Positions 8,944 through 19,940 of a DNA stretch of 64,000 nucleotides are shown here, piece after piece. The translations under genes were made by a program, and so were the position numbers. Under the pieces are notes generated by a model, which worked only from the letters and a program-made list of their open reading frames with translations, had not been told where the DNA came from and searched no databases. The number at the start of each line of letters is the position of its first letter. Within the stretch, counting starts at the first letter, position 1. Source of the DNA: Ruegeria sediminis (GTDB taxonomy: Bacteria > Pseudomonadota > Alphaproteobacteria > Rhodobacterales > Rhodobacteraceae); the NCBI RefSeq assembly GCF_005938215.1, contig NZ_VCPD01000005.1:62001-126000 (forward strand), in the 5' to 3' direction.

Positions 8944-9558
8944 ATGACACTGACCGTTACAGACCTTTCCATCACCCGTGGCGGCGTGCCCGTTCTCGAA
9001 GGGCTCGATTTCGAATTGGAGCCGGGAAAGGCTTTGATCCTGCGCGGCCCGAACGGAATCGGCAAGACGACGCTGCTGCGGACATTGGCCGGGCTGCAGC
9101 CACCTCTTGCCGGCACGATCGCAGGCGCCGAGGACACCGTGGCCTATGCAGGCCATTCCGACGGATTGAAACCGACGCTGAGCGTGGTCGAGAATCTGCG
9201 ATTCTGGGCGTCGGTGTTCGGGGCCAGGGATATTCAGGCGGCGCTTGACGCCTATGGCCTGAATGACCTGGCGGAACGCCATGCCGGCAACTTGTCTGCG
9301 GGACAAAAACGGCGGCTGGGCCTGTCGCGGTTGCTGGTGACCGGCCGCCCGATCTGGATGCTGGATGAACCCACCGTGTCGCTCGACCGCAATGCGGTCG
9401 CGATGTTTGCCGATGCGGTACGGCGGCATCTGGGGCAGGGCGGCTCGGCCCTGATCGCCACGCATATCGACCTGGGCCTTGACGGAGAGGTGCTGGACGT
9501 CGGCCCTTACAAGGCCAAGCCGCAACCGATCGACGACTTTGACGGAGGCTTCCTGTGA
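8944..9558 (+). CDS. ccmA: Haem exporter ABC ATP-binding protein CcmA
   Basis: CcmA is the ATPase of the CcmABCD complex, which releases holo-CcmE during cytochrome c maturation at the inner membrane. The 204-residue protein shows Walker [10 protein letters not shown] at residues 35-43, the ABC signature LSAGQKRR at about 117-124 and Walker B IWMLDEPT at about 138-145, followed by the H-loop (ATHIDL). It is short, as CcmA proteins are. Its stop overlaps the ccmB start (GTGA), so the two are translationally coupled. Confidence 0.95.
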   Translation: MTLTVTDLSITRGGVPVLEGLDFELEPGKALILRGPNGIGKTTLLRTLAGLQPPLAGTIAGAEDTVAYAGHSDGLKPTLSVVENLRFWASVFGARDIQAALDAYGLNDLAERHAGNLSAGQKRRLGLSRLLVTGRPIWMLDEPTVSLDRNAVAMFADAVRRHLGQGGSALIATHIDLGLDGEVLDVGPYKAKPQPIDDFDGGFL

Positions 9559-10211
9559 TCGCCCTGCTCAAGCGCGACCTGACGCTGGCCTTCCGCGCGG
9601 GCGGAGGGTTCGGGCTGGGTCTTGCCTTTTTCCTGATCGTCACGGTTTTGGTGCCGTTCTCGGTCGGGCCGCAATCCTCGCTGCTGTCCACCATTGCGCC
9701 GGGGGGGCTGTGGCTTGGCGCGTTGCTGGCTTGCCTCCTGTCGCTCGACCGGCTGCTGGCGCTGGACTGGGAGGATGGTTCGCTCGACCTGCTTGCCACG
9801 GCGCCGCTGCCGCTGGAATCGGTGGTGACCATCAAGGCGCTGGCTCATTGGATCACCACCGGCTTGCCGCTGGTGCTGGCCGCCCCCGTTCTGGGCGTTC
9901 TGCTGAACCTGCCGGTCCCGGGGTTCTTCTGGCTGGTCGTTTCGCTGGCGATCGGAACCCCGGCGCTCAGTGTCCTCGGCACCTTTGGCGCTGCCCTGAC
10001 CGTGGGGCTGAAGCGGGGCGGGCTTTTGCTGTCGCTGCTGGTTCTGCCGCTCTATGTACCGACGCTGATCTTCGGGGCCGAGGTTGCGCGCCGCGGCGCG
10101 ACCGGAATGGAGACTGCGACGCCCCTGCTGATGCTGGCCGGGATCACCGCTGCCACCATCGCACTTTTGCCCTTTGCCAGCGCCGCAGTGCTGCGCGTCA
10201 ATCTGCGTTGA
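9555..10211 (+). CDS. ccmB: Haem exporter membrane protein CcmB
   Basis: CcmB is the membrane partner of CcmA. The protein has 218 residues with six hydrophobic segments and an N terminus ([17 protein letters not shown]) typical of the family. The start is GTG at 9555, overlapping the ccmA stop by four bases. It is followed 45 bases later by ccmC, whose own promoter appears to lie in the gap. Confidence 0.94.
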   Translation: MIALLKRDLTLAFRAGGGFGLGLAFFLIVTVLVPFSVGPQSSLLSTIAPGGLWLGALLACLLSLDRLLALDWEDGSLDLLATAPLPLESVVTIKALAHWITTGLPLVLAAPVLGVLLNLPVPGFFWLVVSLAIGTPALSVLGTFGAALTVGLKRGGLLLSLLVLPLYVPTLIFGAEVARRGATGMETATPLLMLAGITAATIALLPFASAAVLRVNLR

Positions 10212-10221
10212 CCGATGTCAA

Positions 10222-10250
10222 TTGAGAAGCGCCCCGACTCGGACTAGATA
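10222..10250 (+). promoter_or_regulatory. Predicted promoter of ccmC-ccmD-ccmG
   Basis: TTGAGA at 10222-10227 and TAGATA at 10245-10250 are separated by 17 bases, ending just before the ccmC start. ccmCDG may therefore be transcribed separately from, as well as together with, ccmAB. Confidence 0.45.
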
Positions 10251-10256
10251 AGGCCC

Positions 10257-11030
10257 ATGTCCATCGCATCCAAAGCCAACTCCCTCTGGGAATACGCCAA
10301 CCCCAAGAAGTTTCTGACCACGACCGAGCGCGTGCTGCCGTTCTTCTGGGTCTCTTCCGCTGCCTTCCTGGTGGTCGGCCTAGTCTGGGGCTTTTTCTTC
10401 ACGCCCGACGACTACAAGCAGGGTTCGACGGTCAAGATCATCTATCTGCACGTGCCTTCGGCGCTGATGGCGATCAATTGCTGGATCATGATGCTTGCGA
10501 CCTCGCTTGTCTGGCTGGTGCGCCGCCACCACGTCAGCGCCCTTGCCGCCCGCGCCGCCGCGCCCGTCGGCATCGTCATGACCCTGATCGCGCTGGCGAC
10601 CGGGGCGATCTGGGGTCAGCCGATGTGGGGCACCTGGTGGGCCTGGGATCCGCGCCTGACCTCGTTCCTGATCCTGTTCCTGTTCTACCTCGGTTACGTC
10701 GCCCTGTGGGAGGCGATCGAGGATCCGGACACCGCGGCCGATCTGACCTCGGTCCTGTGCCTCGTGGGCTCGGTCTTTGCCTTCCTCAGCCGCTATGCAG
10801 TGAATTTCTGGAACCAGGGCCTGCATCAGGGCGCGTCCGTCATGCGGGCCGGGGCGATCACGGGCACGGATACCGAGGAAAAGGTGAGCAACATATTCTT
10901 CTACCCGCTTCTGCTGTGCATCGTCGGTTTCGTGCTGCTGTTCATCGCGCTGGTGTTCTATCGCACCGGGACCGAGATCCGGGCGCGCAGGATCAAGGCG
11001 CTTTTGGCACGGGAAAGGGTCAACGCATGA
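10257..11030 (+). CDS. ccmC: Haem exporter/handling protein CcmC
   Basis: CcmC is a haem-handling membrane protein that attaches haem to the chaperone CcmE. It has 257 residues, six membrane segments, and the tryptophan-rich WWD signature WGTWWAWDPRLTS around residue 125, with conserved periplasmic histidines in IYLHVPS (before the motif) and NQGLHQGAS (after it). The stop codon overlaps the ccmD start (ATGA). Length and motif order match the family. Confidence 0.96.
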   Translation: MSIASKANSLWEYANPKKFLTTTERVLPFFWVSSAAFLVVGLVWGFFFTPDDYKQGSTVKIIYLHVPSALMAINCWIMMLATSLVWLVRRHHVSALAARAAAPVGIVMTLIALATGAIWGQPMWGTWWAWDPRLTSFLILFLFYLGYVALWEAIEDPDTAADLTSVLCLVGSVFAFLSRYAVNFWNQGLHQGASVMRAGAITGTDTEEKVSNIFFYPLLLCIVGFVLLFIALVFYRTGTEIRARRIKALLARERVNA

Positions 11031-11185
11031 TGCCCGATCTGGGAAAATACGCCGACACGGTCCTGTCGGCCTACGCGGCTTCGCTGCTGCTTTTGGTGGC
11101 GTTGGTAGTATTCAGCATCCTGCGCGGCCGCAAGGTTCGCGCCGAGATGGAAAAGGTCGAACAGAGGATGACCCGCAATGGCTAA
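11027..11185 (+). CDS. ccmD: Haem exporter subunit CcmD
   Basis: CcmD is the small membrane subunit that stabilises CcmABC-CcmE. This 52-residue frame starts with ATGATG overlapping the ccmC stop, has one membrane segment (AYAASLLLLVALVVFSIL) and a charged tail with KVRAEMEKVE, exactly the CcmD pattern. The TAA lies 8 bases inside the ccmG start. The start may be the first or the second ATG. Confidence 0.87.
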   Translation: MMPDLGKYADTVLSAYAASLLLLVALVVFSILRGRKVRAEMEKVEQRMTRNG

Positions 11186-11717
11186 GATTTCGCCCCTGAT
11201 GATCGCGCCGCCGCTGATCTTTGGCGCTTTCGTTCTGCTGGCGGCTGTCGGAATGTTCCGCGACAACAAGGAGGAACTGCCGACCGCTCTTGCCGGAAAG
11301 CAGGCCCCAGCTGTGGAACTTAAGCAACTGGGCGAAAAACCCCTCTGGACTGATGAGGCGCTTCGCGATGGCAAGATCAAGCTGGTCAATTTCTGGGCCA
11401 GTTGGTGCGCGCCCTGCCGGGTCGAACACCCGAACCTCGAAGCACTGCAGCAAGAGGGCATCACGATCCTCGGCGCAAACTACAAGGACGATCCTGACAA
11501 CGCGCTGGCATTCATGGAAGAACTGGGCGATCCCTACGAGGCCGTCGGAGCCTCGGAGCAGTCGATGAACATCAACTGGGGTGTCTATGGCGTGCCCGAG
11601 ACGTTCCTTGTCGATGGCGATGGCAACATCATTCTGCGGATCGCCGGACCGGTAACACAGCGCGAACTGACCAACCGTCTGCGCCCGGCGATGGAGAAGG
11701 CCGCGGGCGGCCAATAG
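11178..11717 (+). CDS. ccmG: Thiol:disulfide interchange protein CcmG (DsbE)
   Basis: CcmG keeps the haem-binding cysteines of apocytochrome c reduced in the periplasm. The 179-residue protein has an N-terminal membrane anchor (about residues 7-25) and a thioredoxin fold with active site WASWCAPC at residues 73-80 and the cis-proline loop GVYGVPETFL later. It ends the ccmABCDG block; ccmE, ccmF and ccmH are not in this window. Confidence 0.95.
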   Translation: MAKISPLMIAPPLIFGAFVLLAAVGMFRDNKEELPTALAGKQAPAVELKQLGEKPLWTDEALRDGKIKLVNFWASWCAPCRVEHPNLEALQQEGITILGANYKDDPDNALAFMEELGDPYEAVGASEQSMNINWGVYGVPETFLVDGDGNIILRIAGPVTQRELTNRLRPAMEKAAGGQ

Positions 11718-11783
11718 TGCCCGTATTCTTGTAGCGCGTCCTTGATGGGCGCGCTCGTGGAGCCGTGACCGCGACCTTGCTGT

Positions 11784-12122
11784 TCAGCCTGCGCCGCCCG
11801 ACATCACGGCGACCTCGTTGGCGATCCGTGCGCGTTTGGCTTCGGCATCTTCGCGGATCATGCCGGGAATCAGGAAGGCATCGACCAGCAGCCAGATCCC
11901 AAGCGGGATCAACAGAACCAACCCGACCATGAAGGCCACGGTAGCCCAACCGAGGATGGAAAGGATCAGCATGGTGACGGCGCTACCGGTCCGGCCAAGG
12001 TAGAACCGATGCCCGCCCAGACCACCCAGAAAGAGCCAAAGAAGATAGGCAACGCCCGTCGATTTCTTGTCGTTGCTGAGTCTCTGCTCCACGAGAAGTT
12101 GTTGCTGCGTCGAAAGTGCCAC
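11784..12122 (-). CDS. TM2 domain-containing membrane protein
   Basis: A small membrane protein with a TM2 domain: KKSTGVAYLLWLFLGGLGGHRFYLG, which combines the first helix and the GxHRFYLG turn, then a second hydrophobic hairpin. The role of bacterial TM2 proteins is unknown. I place the start at GTG 12122 because GGAG lies 10 bases upstream and the protein then starts at the usual place (112 residues). An in-frame ATG at 12173 would add 17 residues. It is convergent with ccmG. Confidence 0.78.
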   Translation of the reverse strand: MALSTQQQLLVEQRLSNDKKSTGVAYLLWLFLGGLGGHRFYLGRTGSAVTMLILSILGWATVAFMVGLVLLIPLGIWLLVDAFLIPGMIREDAEAKRARIANEVAVMSGGAG

Positions 12123-12192
12123 GTCTGAAATACTCCGGCCGTAGTGATGGTTTCGATCCCATTTGTGCGGCAAAGCGTTAACGCCAAGTTAA

Positions 12193-12220
12193 GAAAGCCC
12201 CGTCGATCGACGGGGCTTTC
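12193..12220 (-). terminator. Bidirectional hairpin terminator downstream of acnA
   Basis: A near-perfect palindrome with AAAGCCCCGTCG and CGACGGGGCTTT arms and a short ATC-type loop, flanked by A and T tracts. It lies between acnA and the TM2 gene (both minus strand) and would end acnA transcription. Confidence 0.8.
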
Positions 12221-12254
12221 AAAGTTTTTCGAAACTTCAGTTGCTAAGGGGCGC

Positions 12255-15005
<2,751 letters not shown>

Positions 15006-15211
15006 CTGTGGCCTCCCTCTCAAATGGCGTGGATTTTGGGATTCGCTGCTGGCTATCTGCAACACGAACTGCCACGGTTCAAGGTCGAACAGGGGGGGTG
15101 CGGCAATTTTTGTATACCATTGCACACATTTTTATGTGCTGAACGCGTTTCGTCTCAAGAAACCTTGATTGGTTATTGATCGTCGGGCGTCTTAAACCGG
15201 AAAAGACATCC

Positions 15212-15931
15212 ATGGGTTCAGAATCGGACATGTTCAGATCCACGACCGCAGCCATTGTTGCCTTCATGTCGCTTGTCGTCCCTGCGGGCGCCGAGGACAA
15301 CCCGGTCGTTGTCGAGCTTTTTACCTCGCAGGGTTGTTCGTCCTGCCCGCCGGCCGATGCCCTGATGCATGAACTGGCCGGGCGCGATGACGTGATCGCA
15401 CTGGCGTTGCATGTCGACTACTGGGATTACATCGGCTGGAAGGATCTGTTTGCCGACCCCGCGCACACGCTGCGGCAAAAGGCCTATGCCCGCGAGGGTG
15501 GCCGCACGATGATCTACACGCCGCAAATGATCGTCAACGGGCAGGACGACATCGCGGGAGCAGACGGATTGGCGCTGATGGATCTGATCGACGCGCATCG
15601 GTCCGAGGCGGCAGAAGTATCGCTGCGTGCCGATCGAGCCGGTGGGCAGATCGGCGTCGAGGTCAGGCCGCTGGATCTGCCGCATGGCGATTCCTATGAT
15701 GTGCAGGTCGTGCAGTATTCGCCGCTTCGGCACGCCGAGATCAAGCGTGGCGAGTTGGCGGGGAGGAAACTCGACTATGCCAACGTGGTGGAAAGCTGGC
15801 AGGTTCTCGGGCAATGGAATGGCGCCGAGGCGCAGACCTATTCCGCCACGCTCAAGTCAGATTTGCCCGCGGTCATTCTGGTTCAGCGCGCGGGGCAGGG
15901 GCCGATCATCGCCGCAGCGCGGGCCGAGTGA
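15212..15931 (+). CDS. DUF1223 secreted thioredoxin-fold protein
   Basis: A DUF1223 protein of about 239 residues. It begins with a signal peptide (FRSTTAAIVAFMSLVVPAGA, cleavage before EDNPV). The mature part starts VVELFTSQGCSSCPPAD, a CxxC thioredoxin-like motif characteristic of the family, followed by HVDYWDYIGWKD. The physiological role is unknown; a periplasmic redox function is inferred from the CxxC. The start ATG 15212 is preceded by GGAAAAG; ATG 15230 is an alternative that gives a cleaner signal peptide. Confidence 0.82.
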   Translation: MGSESDMFRSTTAAIVAFMSLVVPAGAEDNPVVVELFTSQGCSSCPPADALMHELAGRDDVIALALHVDYWDYIGWKDLFADPAHTLRQKAYAREGGRTMIYTPQMIVNGQDDIAGADGLALMDLIDAHRSEAAEVSLRADRAGGQIGVEVRPLDLPHGDSYDVQVVQYSPLRHAEIKRGELAGRKLDYANVVESWQVLGQWNGAEAQTYSATLKSDLPAVILVQRAGQGPIIAAARAE

Positions 15932-16855
15932 TCAGGGCATGTCTTCGGGCTGCACGCCCATCCCGTTCCAGGCTTTCCAGCGGCGGTGTATCCAGAACCA
16001 CTGTCCCATGTGCTGTCGGACGACGCCTTCGAGATCGTCGTTCAGAAACTGCGTCATGGTCTTGGGGTCGGAATGCGGCACGGGGTCGTGCAGCACGATC
16101 TCGAAATCCACGCCGTTGGGCTGACGCACGGCGTAGCAAGGGATCACCTCCGCGCCATACTTGATCGCCAACTCGGCGTTCAGCACCGAAGTTACCGCGG
16201 GTTTTCCGAAAAAGGTCAGTTCTTCGCCGCCATGTGCGTGCAGGTCCGACACGATGGCGATATGGCCGCCGTTCCGGAGGGAACGCACCATCTCCATCAT
16301 GCCGCGTCGGCCCTGTTCGAACATCGGCTCGCCGGTCTTGTGAAAGGCTTTGACGTAATTCTCGTTGAAATATGGGTTGGCCATGCGCCGGTAGAGACAG
16401 CCAAGCGGCACTCCGCTGCGCTCCTGCAGCGCGATGCGGATCGCCAGGTAGTGGCCGAAGTGCGCGGCAATCACCATGACCGGACGACCTTCGGCACAAG
16501 CGGCATCATAGGCTGCCAATCCAGGGCCGGTGATCTTGGCTCGCTTTTGCCGCTCGACGAAATCCTCTGGCGAAAAATGCTCCATTATTGCGCGGCCGGC
16601 ATTGTCGCATACGTCGCGGCAGATCTGCTCCACTTCGTCGTCGGACAGGTCCGGGCAAGTGAGCTTGAGGTTGCTGCGCACCCGCCGCTTGAACCCGACG
16701 AGCGGCGCAAGACCGCGGACCAATGCGCCCATCGTCGCGATCCGGTGCTCGTAGGGCAGCAGGTGCATAAGCCGGATCACGCAACTCAGGAACAGATTGG
16801 CGACATAGTACTGCGCCAGTTCAGAGCGGCTGAGTTCCGATTTTTCGACGGGCAT
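15932..16855 (-). CDS. LpxL/HtrB-like lysophospholipid acyltransferase family protein
   Basis: A 307-residue member of the LpxL/HtrB (lipid A acyltransferase) fold, with an N-terminal membrane-proximal helix, VMVIAAHFGHYLA around residues 126-138, the GRRGMMEMVRSLRNGG helix, and FFGKPAVTS. The family catalytic pair is H-X4-D/E. Here His132 is present but position 137 is Leu, so the acidic partner is missing in this register. It may acylate a non-lipid-A substrate or be catalytically altered. It abuts a DMT transporter gene upstream on the same strand (9 bases), suggesting co-transcription. Confidence 0.8.
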   Translation of the reverse strand: MPVEKSELSRSELAQYYVANLFLSCVIRLMHLLPYEHRIATMGALVRGLAPLVGFKRRVRSNLKLTCPDLSDDEVEQICRDVCDNAGRAIMEHFSPEDFVERQKRAKITGPGLAAYDAACAEGRPVMVIAAHFGHYLAIRIALQERSGVPLGCLYRRMANPYFNENYVKAFHKTGEPMFEQGRRGMMEMVRSLRNGGHIAIVSDLHAHGGEELTFFGKPAVTSVLNAELAIKYGAEVIPCYAVRQPNGVDFEIVLHDPVPHSDPKTMTQFLNDDLEGVVRQHMGQWFWIHRRWKAWNGMGVQPEDMP

Positions 16856-16864
16856 TGAGTGGGC

Positions 16865-17719
16865 TCACCGGAGTTGCGTTTCGCGGTGCCAGACATACAG
16901 ACCCGATCCCGCGATCACAAGCGCGCCGCAGATCGTCCACAGGTCCGGGTACTCCGCATAGAACAGTGCGCTCCAGATGGCGGCGAAGCCCAGCCCGCAA
17001 TAGGCATAGGGGGCCAGCATCGTGGCCTCGCCGGAGCTGAACGCCTGGATCAGCAGCATCTGCCCCATTGTACCGAAGGCCGCCACCAGGACGATCAGAA
17101 CCCAGGCGAAGCTGTCGGGCGCCTGCCATTGCGCGGGCGCGATCAGGCTCAGAAGAATGGTGCCCACCAGCCCCGTGTAGAAAAGCGAGGTCCAGGGGTT
17201 CTCGTCCGGTCCCACCCGACGTGTCAGGATGGCATAGGCGGAATAGCAGACTGCCGCGCCCACCGGGAACAGCGCGGCTAGCTGGAACACACCGGATCCC
17301 GGCCGGATGACGATCAAGGCGCCCAGCATTGCCAGGGCGATGCCGGTAATGCGGCGCGGGCCGAGAGATTCGCCCAGGAAAAGCGCCGCGCCAAGGGTAA
17401 TGAGCACCGGATTCAGCGACATGAGCGCGGTGGCGTCGGTCAGCGGAATGCGGCTGATGCCGGTGAAGAAGAACCCGGTGGCCCCCATCAGCAGCAGCGA
17501 GCGCAGGAATTGCAGGCCGGGATACCGCGTCCGCACGACGAGGTGGAGCCGCGGCAGAACCAGCAGCAATACCACCGCCATCTGCCCCGCATACCGGACC
17601 CAGAGCGCGGACAGCACGCCGATCCGAGGGGCCAGCGCCTTTACCGTCGCGTCCATCAGCGAAAAGCAGAGAATCGCGAGCACCATGAATAGGATGGCAC
17701 GGCCGGCGCTTGCGCTCAT
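16865..17719 (-). CDS. DMT-superfamily (EamA) transporter
   Basis: A 284-residue, ten-helix protein of the drug/metabolite transporter superfamily, with two EamA repeats: SLMDATVKALAP...SLNPVLITLGAALFLGE in the first half and AAVCYSAYAILTRR...APYAYCGLGFAAIWSALFYAE in the second. The substrate is unknown. The start is set at the ATG at 17719 (MSASAGRAIL); upstream in-frame codons lack a ribosome binding site. It precedes the acyltransferase gene with a 9-base gap. Confidence 0.85.
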   Translation of the reverse strand: MSASAGRAILFMVLAILCFSLMDATVKALAPRIGVLSALWVRYAGQMAVVLLLVLPRLHLVVRTRYPGLQFLRSLLLMGATGFFFTGISRIPLTDATALMSLNPVLITLGAALFLGESLGPRRITGIALAMLGALIVIRPGSGVFQLAALFPVGAAVCYSAYAILTRRVGPDENPWTSLFYTGLVGTILLSLIAPAQWQAPDSFAWVLIVLVAAFGTMGQMLLIQAFSSGEATMLAPYAYCGLGFAAIWSALFYAEYPDLWTICGALVIAGSGLYVWHRETQLR

Positions 17720-17832
17720 GTGCGGTCCCATTCGGTGAAGGAAATGAGGGGAGCGGGGATCATGCGCGTAGATAGGCCGGTTCCTCGCAGGCTGTCCACG
17801 CAAATCGCGCAGTCTGGACAGATGAGGAGGGG

Positions 17833-18939
17833 TCAGGCCACCTCCTCCTCGTCGGGGCTTTTGAACGCGATAGCGCCGTCGTCGACCAGCCTGCGGATGG
17901 CACCGACGATTTCCGTCATGGCCCGCTCGGCCTCGGCCTGTTTGACGGCGCCGCGATCGCGCATCTCTTCGCGCAGGCTGTCCGCCATTCGCGTCGACAT
18001 GTTCGACAACAGGTATTCGGCGGCGATCCGGTCCTCTTCGGCCGAGGCTCCGGCAAGGGCGTTGACAAGAACGGCCTGCTCGACGCCTCGGGTGATGGCG
18101 GGCACGTCGCGCGAAGGGATTCGGCCGGGGATGTGCGCGAAGGTGAAGATCGCGCGCCGCACTGCGCCTGCGAAATCCGCGTCTTCCTCGTCCAGCGCGT
18201 CGAGCAGCCCGTCCCGCGTCGCGGCGGCGGACTGGGTCAGAATCGCCCCGACCCTAGCGCCCGGCGCTTCGCTGAAGGCAGGAACCGGTTTCTGATCCAG
18301 TTGCGACGTCAGGGACCAGCCGATCCGTTCAACCGCCTCGGGGGTTACATTACCGGTTCGGGACACCGCAAAGGTGATCCGCCGCGCCGCGGGTCCAGGC
18401 AGTTTGCCCAGCAGTTCGGCGGCCTTGGCCGTGTCGAGTTTGGACAGCAAGACCGCGGCCACTTCGGTGCTTTCGGCCTGCGCCATAGCGGCAAGCTCCG
18501 CCGCGTCGAGCAGGCGCAACCGTTGCCACGGATCGCCCACTTGCCGCACGCCGGCCCTCTTGCGCAGACGTGCCGCCGTCGCCGGCCCGATCCGGCCCGT
18601 CATGACATCAAGCGCCCCGGCAAGGCCATGCGGAAAGGACAGCCCAATGGCATCCAGAGCCTCCGCAAATTCCTGCGCCACGATTTCAAGTGTGAAACGA
18701 TCGACCAGCCCCATGTGCCCCATCTGGAGGGCCAGCTTTTCCTGCAATTCCTCAGGAAGCTCCTCAAGCGGCAGGTCGGCGCCTTCGTTCAGCAAAAGGC
18801 GCACAACGATGGCGGCCTTTTCCTGCCCCGTGAGGTCGCGCGGCACGACCCTTCTTCCGTAGGGATCTGCGGCCAGCCCCGCTTCATCGTCCGGCAAGCC
18901 GCTCTTTTTCTGTACCAGCGCGTTGTTGGTGTCCTGCAT
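17833..18939 (-). CDS. fliG: Flagellar motor switch protein FliG
   Basis: FliG forms the rotor ring on the cytoplasmic face of the flagellar MS ring and transmits torque from the stator. The protein has 368 residues: an N-terminal domain (LTGQEKAAIVVRLL), a middle armadillo domain, and a C-terminal charged domain with IFTFAHIPGRIPSRDVPAI and SNMSTRMADSLREEM, which is the stator-contacting helix region. An acidic tail (DEEEVA) follows. No other flagellar gene is in the window, so this copy is separated from the main flagellar cluster. Confidence 0.9.
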   Translation of the reverse strand: MQDTNNALVQKKSGLPDDEAGLAADPYGRRVVPRDLTGQEKAAIVVRLLLNEGADLPLEELPEELQEKLALQMGHMGLVDRFTLEIVAQEFAEALDAIGLSFPHGLAGALDVMTGRIGPATAARLRKRAGVRQVGDPWQRLRLLDAAELAAMAQAESTEVAAVLLSKLDTAKAAELLGKLPGPAARRITFAVSRTGNVTPEAVERIGWSLTSQLDQKPVPAFSEAPGARVGAILTQSAAATRDGLLDALDEEDADFAGAVRRAIFTFAHIPGRIPSRDVPAITRGVEQAVLVNALAGASAEEDRIAAEYLLSNMSTRMADSLREEMRDRGAVKQAEAERAMTEIVGAIRRLVDDGAIAFKSPDEEEVA

Positions 18940-19012
18940 CTTCCTGCGTTGCTCGGCACGTCATGTTATTCGCAGGCAGGATAAGGCGCTGGCGGTAAAG
19001 AAAGCTTGAAAT

Positions 19013-19558
19013 TTAGTAGCTGTAGGTCAGCCCTGTCCGGATGGCGTCCCGCAGCGATGTTTCGGCCCAACTGCCTTCGCCGCCGCGCGCCTTGATTTCG
19101 CGCCACTGGGCGACCGCGAGGTCCGTTTTACCTTCCAGAACAAACCCTTGTCCCATATAGCTGCGGGCAAGGATGTTGTCCGGATTGGCAGAGATCGCCC
19201 GCTCATAGAACAGGTTGGCAAGTTCCAATTCACCCATCTTGCGATAGGTGAATCCCCAATAGGTCAGCACCCGGTCGTCATTCTGATCGCTCATGGCGCG
19301 GAGAACGTCCTGCGCATGTCCGTATTGTCCGTCATAGGCCAGTTCCCGCACCGCCTGGTACAGTTCGTCATCCGTGAAGTTGGTCTTGTTGGGCTTGACG
19401 CATTTACCGGCGTTCGCGTCCCAGACACGTCCAAACAGGCATTTTTTTGTTGTGTTGGTCGGCTTCGGTGGGGTGCTGTCGCCGCCTGCGGCTTCGGCTG
19501 TGCCGGGAGTGAAGGCAAAACCCTGAAAGGCAATCGCGGCGGCAATCAAAATGCGCAT
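19013..19558 (-). CDS. Secreted TPR-repeat protein
   Basis: A 181-residue protein with a signal peptide (MRILIAAAIAFQGFAFTPGTAEA) and, after a Pro/Thr linker, a two-cysteine motif CLFGRVWDANAGKCV at about residues 40-54. TPR-like helical repeats follow (DELYQAVRELAYDGQYGHAQDVL; LTYWGFTYRKMGELELANLFYERAI; ILARSYMGQGFVLEGKTDLA). It is inferred to be a periplasmic scaffold. The ATG at 19558 follows GGAG. It lies downstream of a 50-residue secreted protein that has the same CxxGxVWD motif. Confidence 0.8.
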   Translation of the reverse strand: MRILIAAAIAFQGFAFTPGTAEAAGGDSTPPKPTNTTKKCLFGRVWDANAGKCVKPNKTNFTDDELYQAVRELAYDGQYGHAQDVLRAMSDQNDDRVLTYWGFTYRKMGELELANLFYERAISANPDNILARSYMGQGFVLEGKTDLAVAQWREIKARGGEGSWAETSLRDAIRTGLTYSY

Positions 19559-19612
19559 CGGAAAACTCCGTTGAAACAACTGGTGTGGGACATCATAGCT
19601 CATGCATGAAAA

Positions 19613-19636
19613 AAGCGAGCCACAATCGGCCCGCTT
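19613..19636 (-). terminator. Terminator after the 50-residue secreted protein gene
   Basis: On the minus strand the arms AAGCGGGCC and GGCTCGCTT (one G-U pair), with a 6-base loop, are followed by a T run. It separates the small gene from the TPR gene. Confidence 0.7.
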
Positions 19637-19662
19637 CTTTTCAAAGTTCGGTGAACTGCGCT

Positions 19663-19815
19663 TCAGCTGTTTACCGCTTTCACGCAAGTTTCGCTTTCGC
19701 TATCCCAGACGGTGCCGGGCGCGCAGGATTGAGTTTGCTTGTGAAACTCGCAGGCCATTGCGGCGGTCGAGACCAGCCCGAAAGCCAGCGCGCAAGCTAG
19801 GGTCTTGAACGTCAT
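19663..19815 (-). CDS. Small secreted cysteine-containing protein (50 aa)
   Basis: A 50-residue frame with a clear signal peptide (MTFKTLACALAFGLVSTAAMA) and a mature part of about 30 residues containing CEFHKQTQSC and PGTVWDSESETCVK. The ribosome binding site AGGAG lies 7 bases before the ATG, the stop is TGA and a terminator follows. These make it a convincing gene despite its size. The CxPGTVWDxxxxTCVK stretch resembles the short two-cysteine motif of the TPR protein encoded next door. The function is unknown. It lies downstream of purB in the same direction. Confidence 0.75.
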   Translation of the reverse strand: MTFKTLACALAFGLVSTAAMACEFHKQTQSCAPGTVWDSESETCVKAVNS

Positions 19816-19940
19816 CGCGTTTCTCCTGTCTCTACTTGCGCGCGCATCATACCCGGTTTTTCGGATTCGGGCAAAAGATGTGGCTCTGGGTCATTTCGCC
19901 GAAACCGGTGATGTGCGATCGCGTTGCCGGAAACGGGCGG

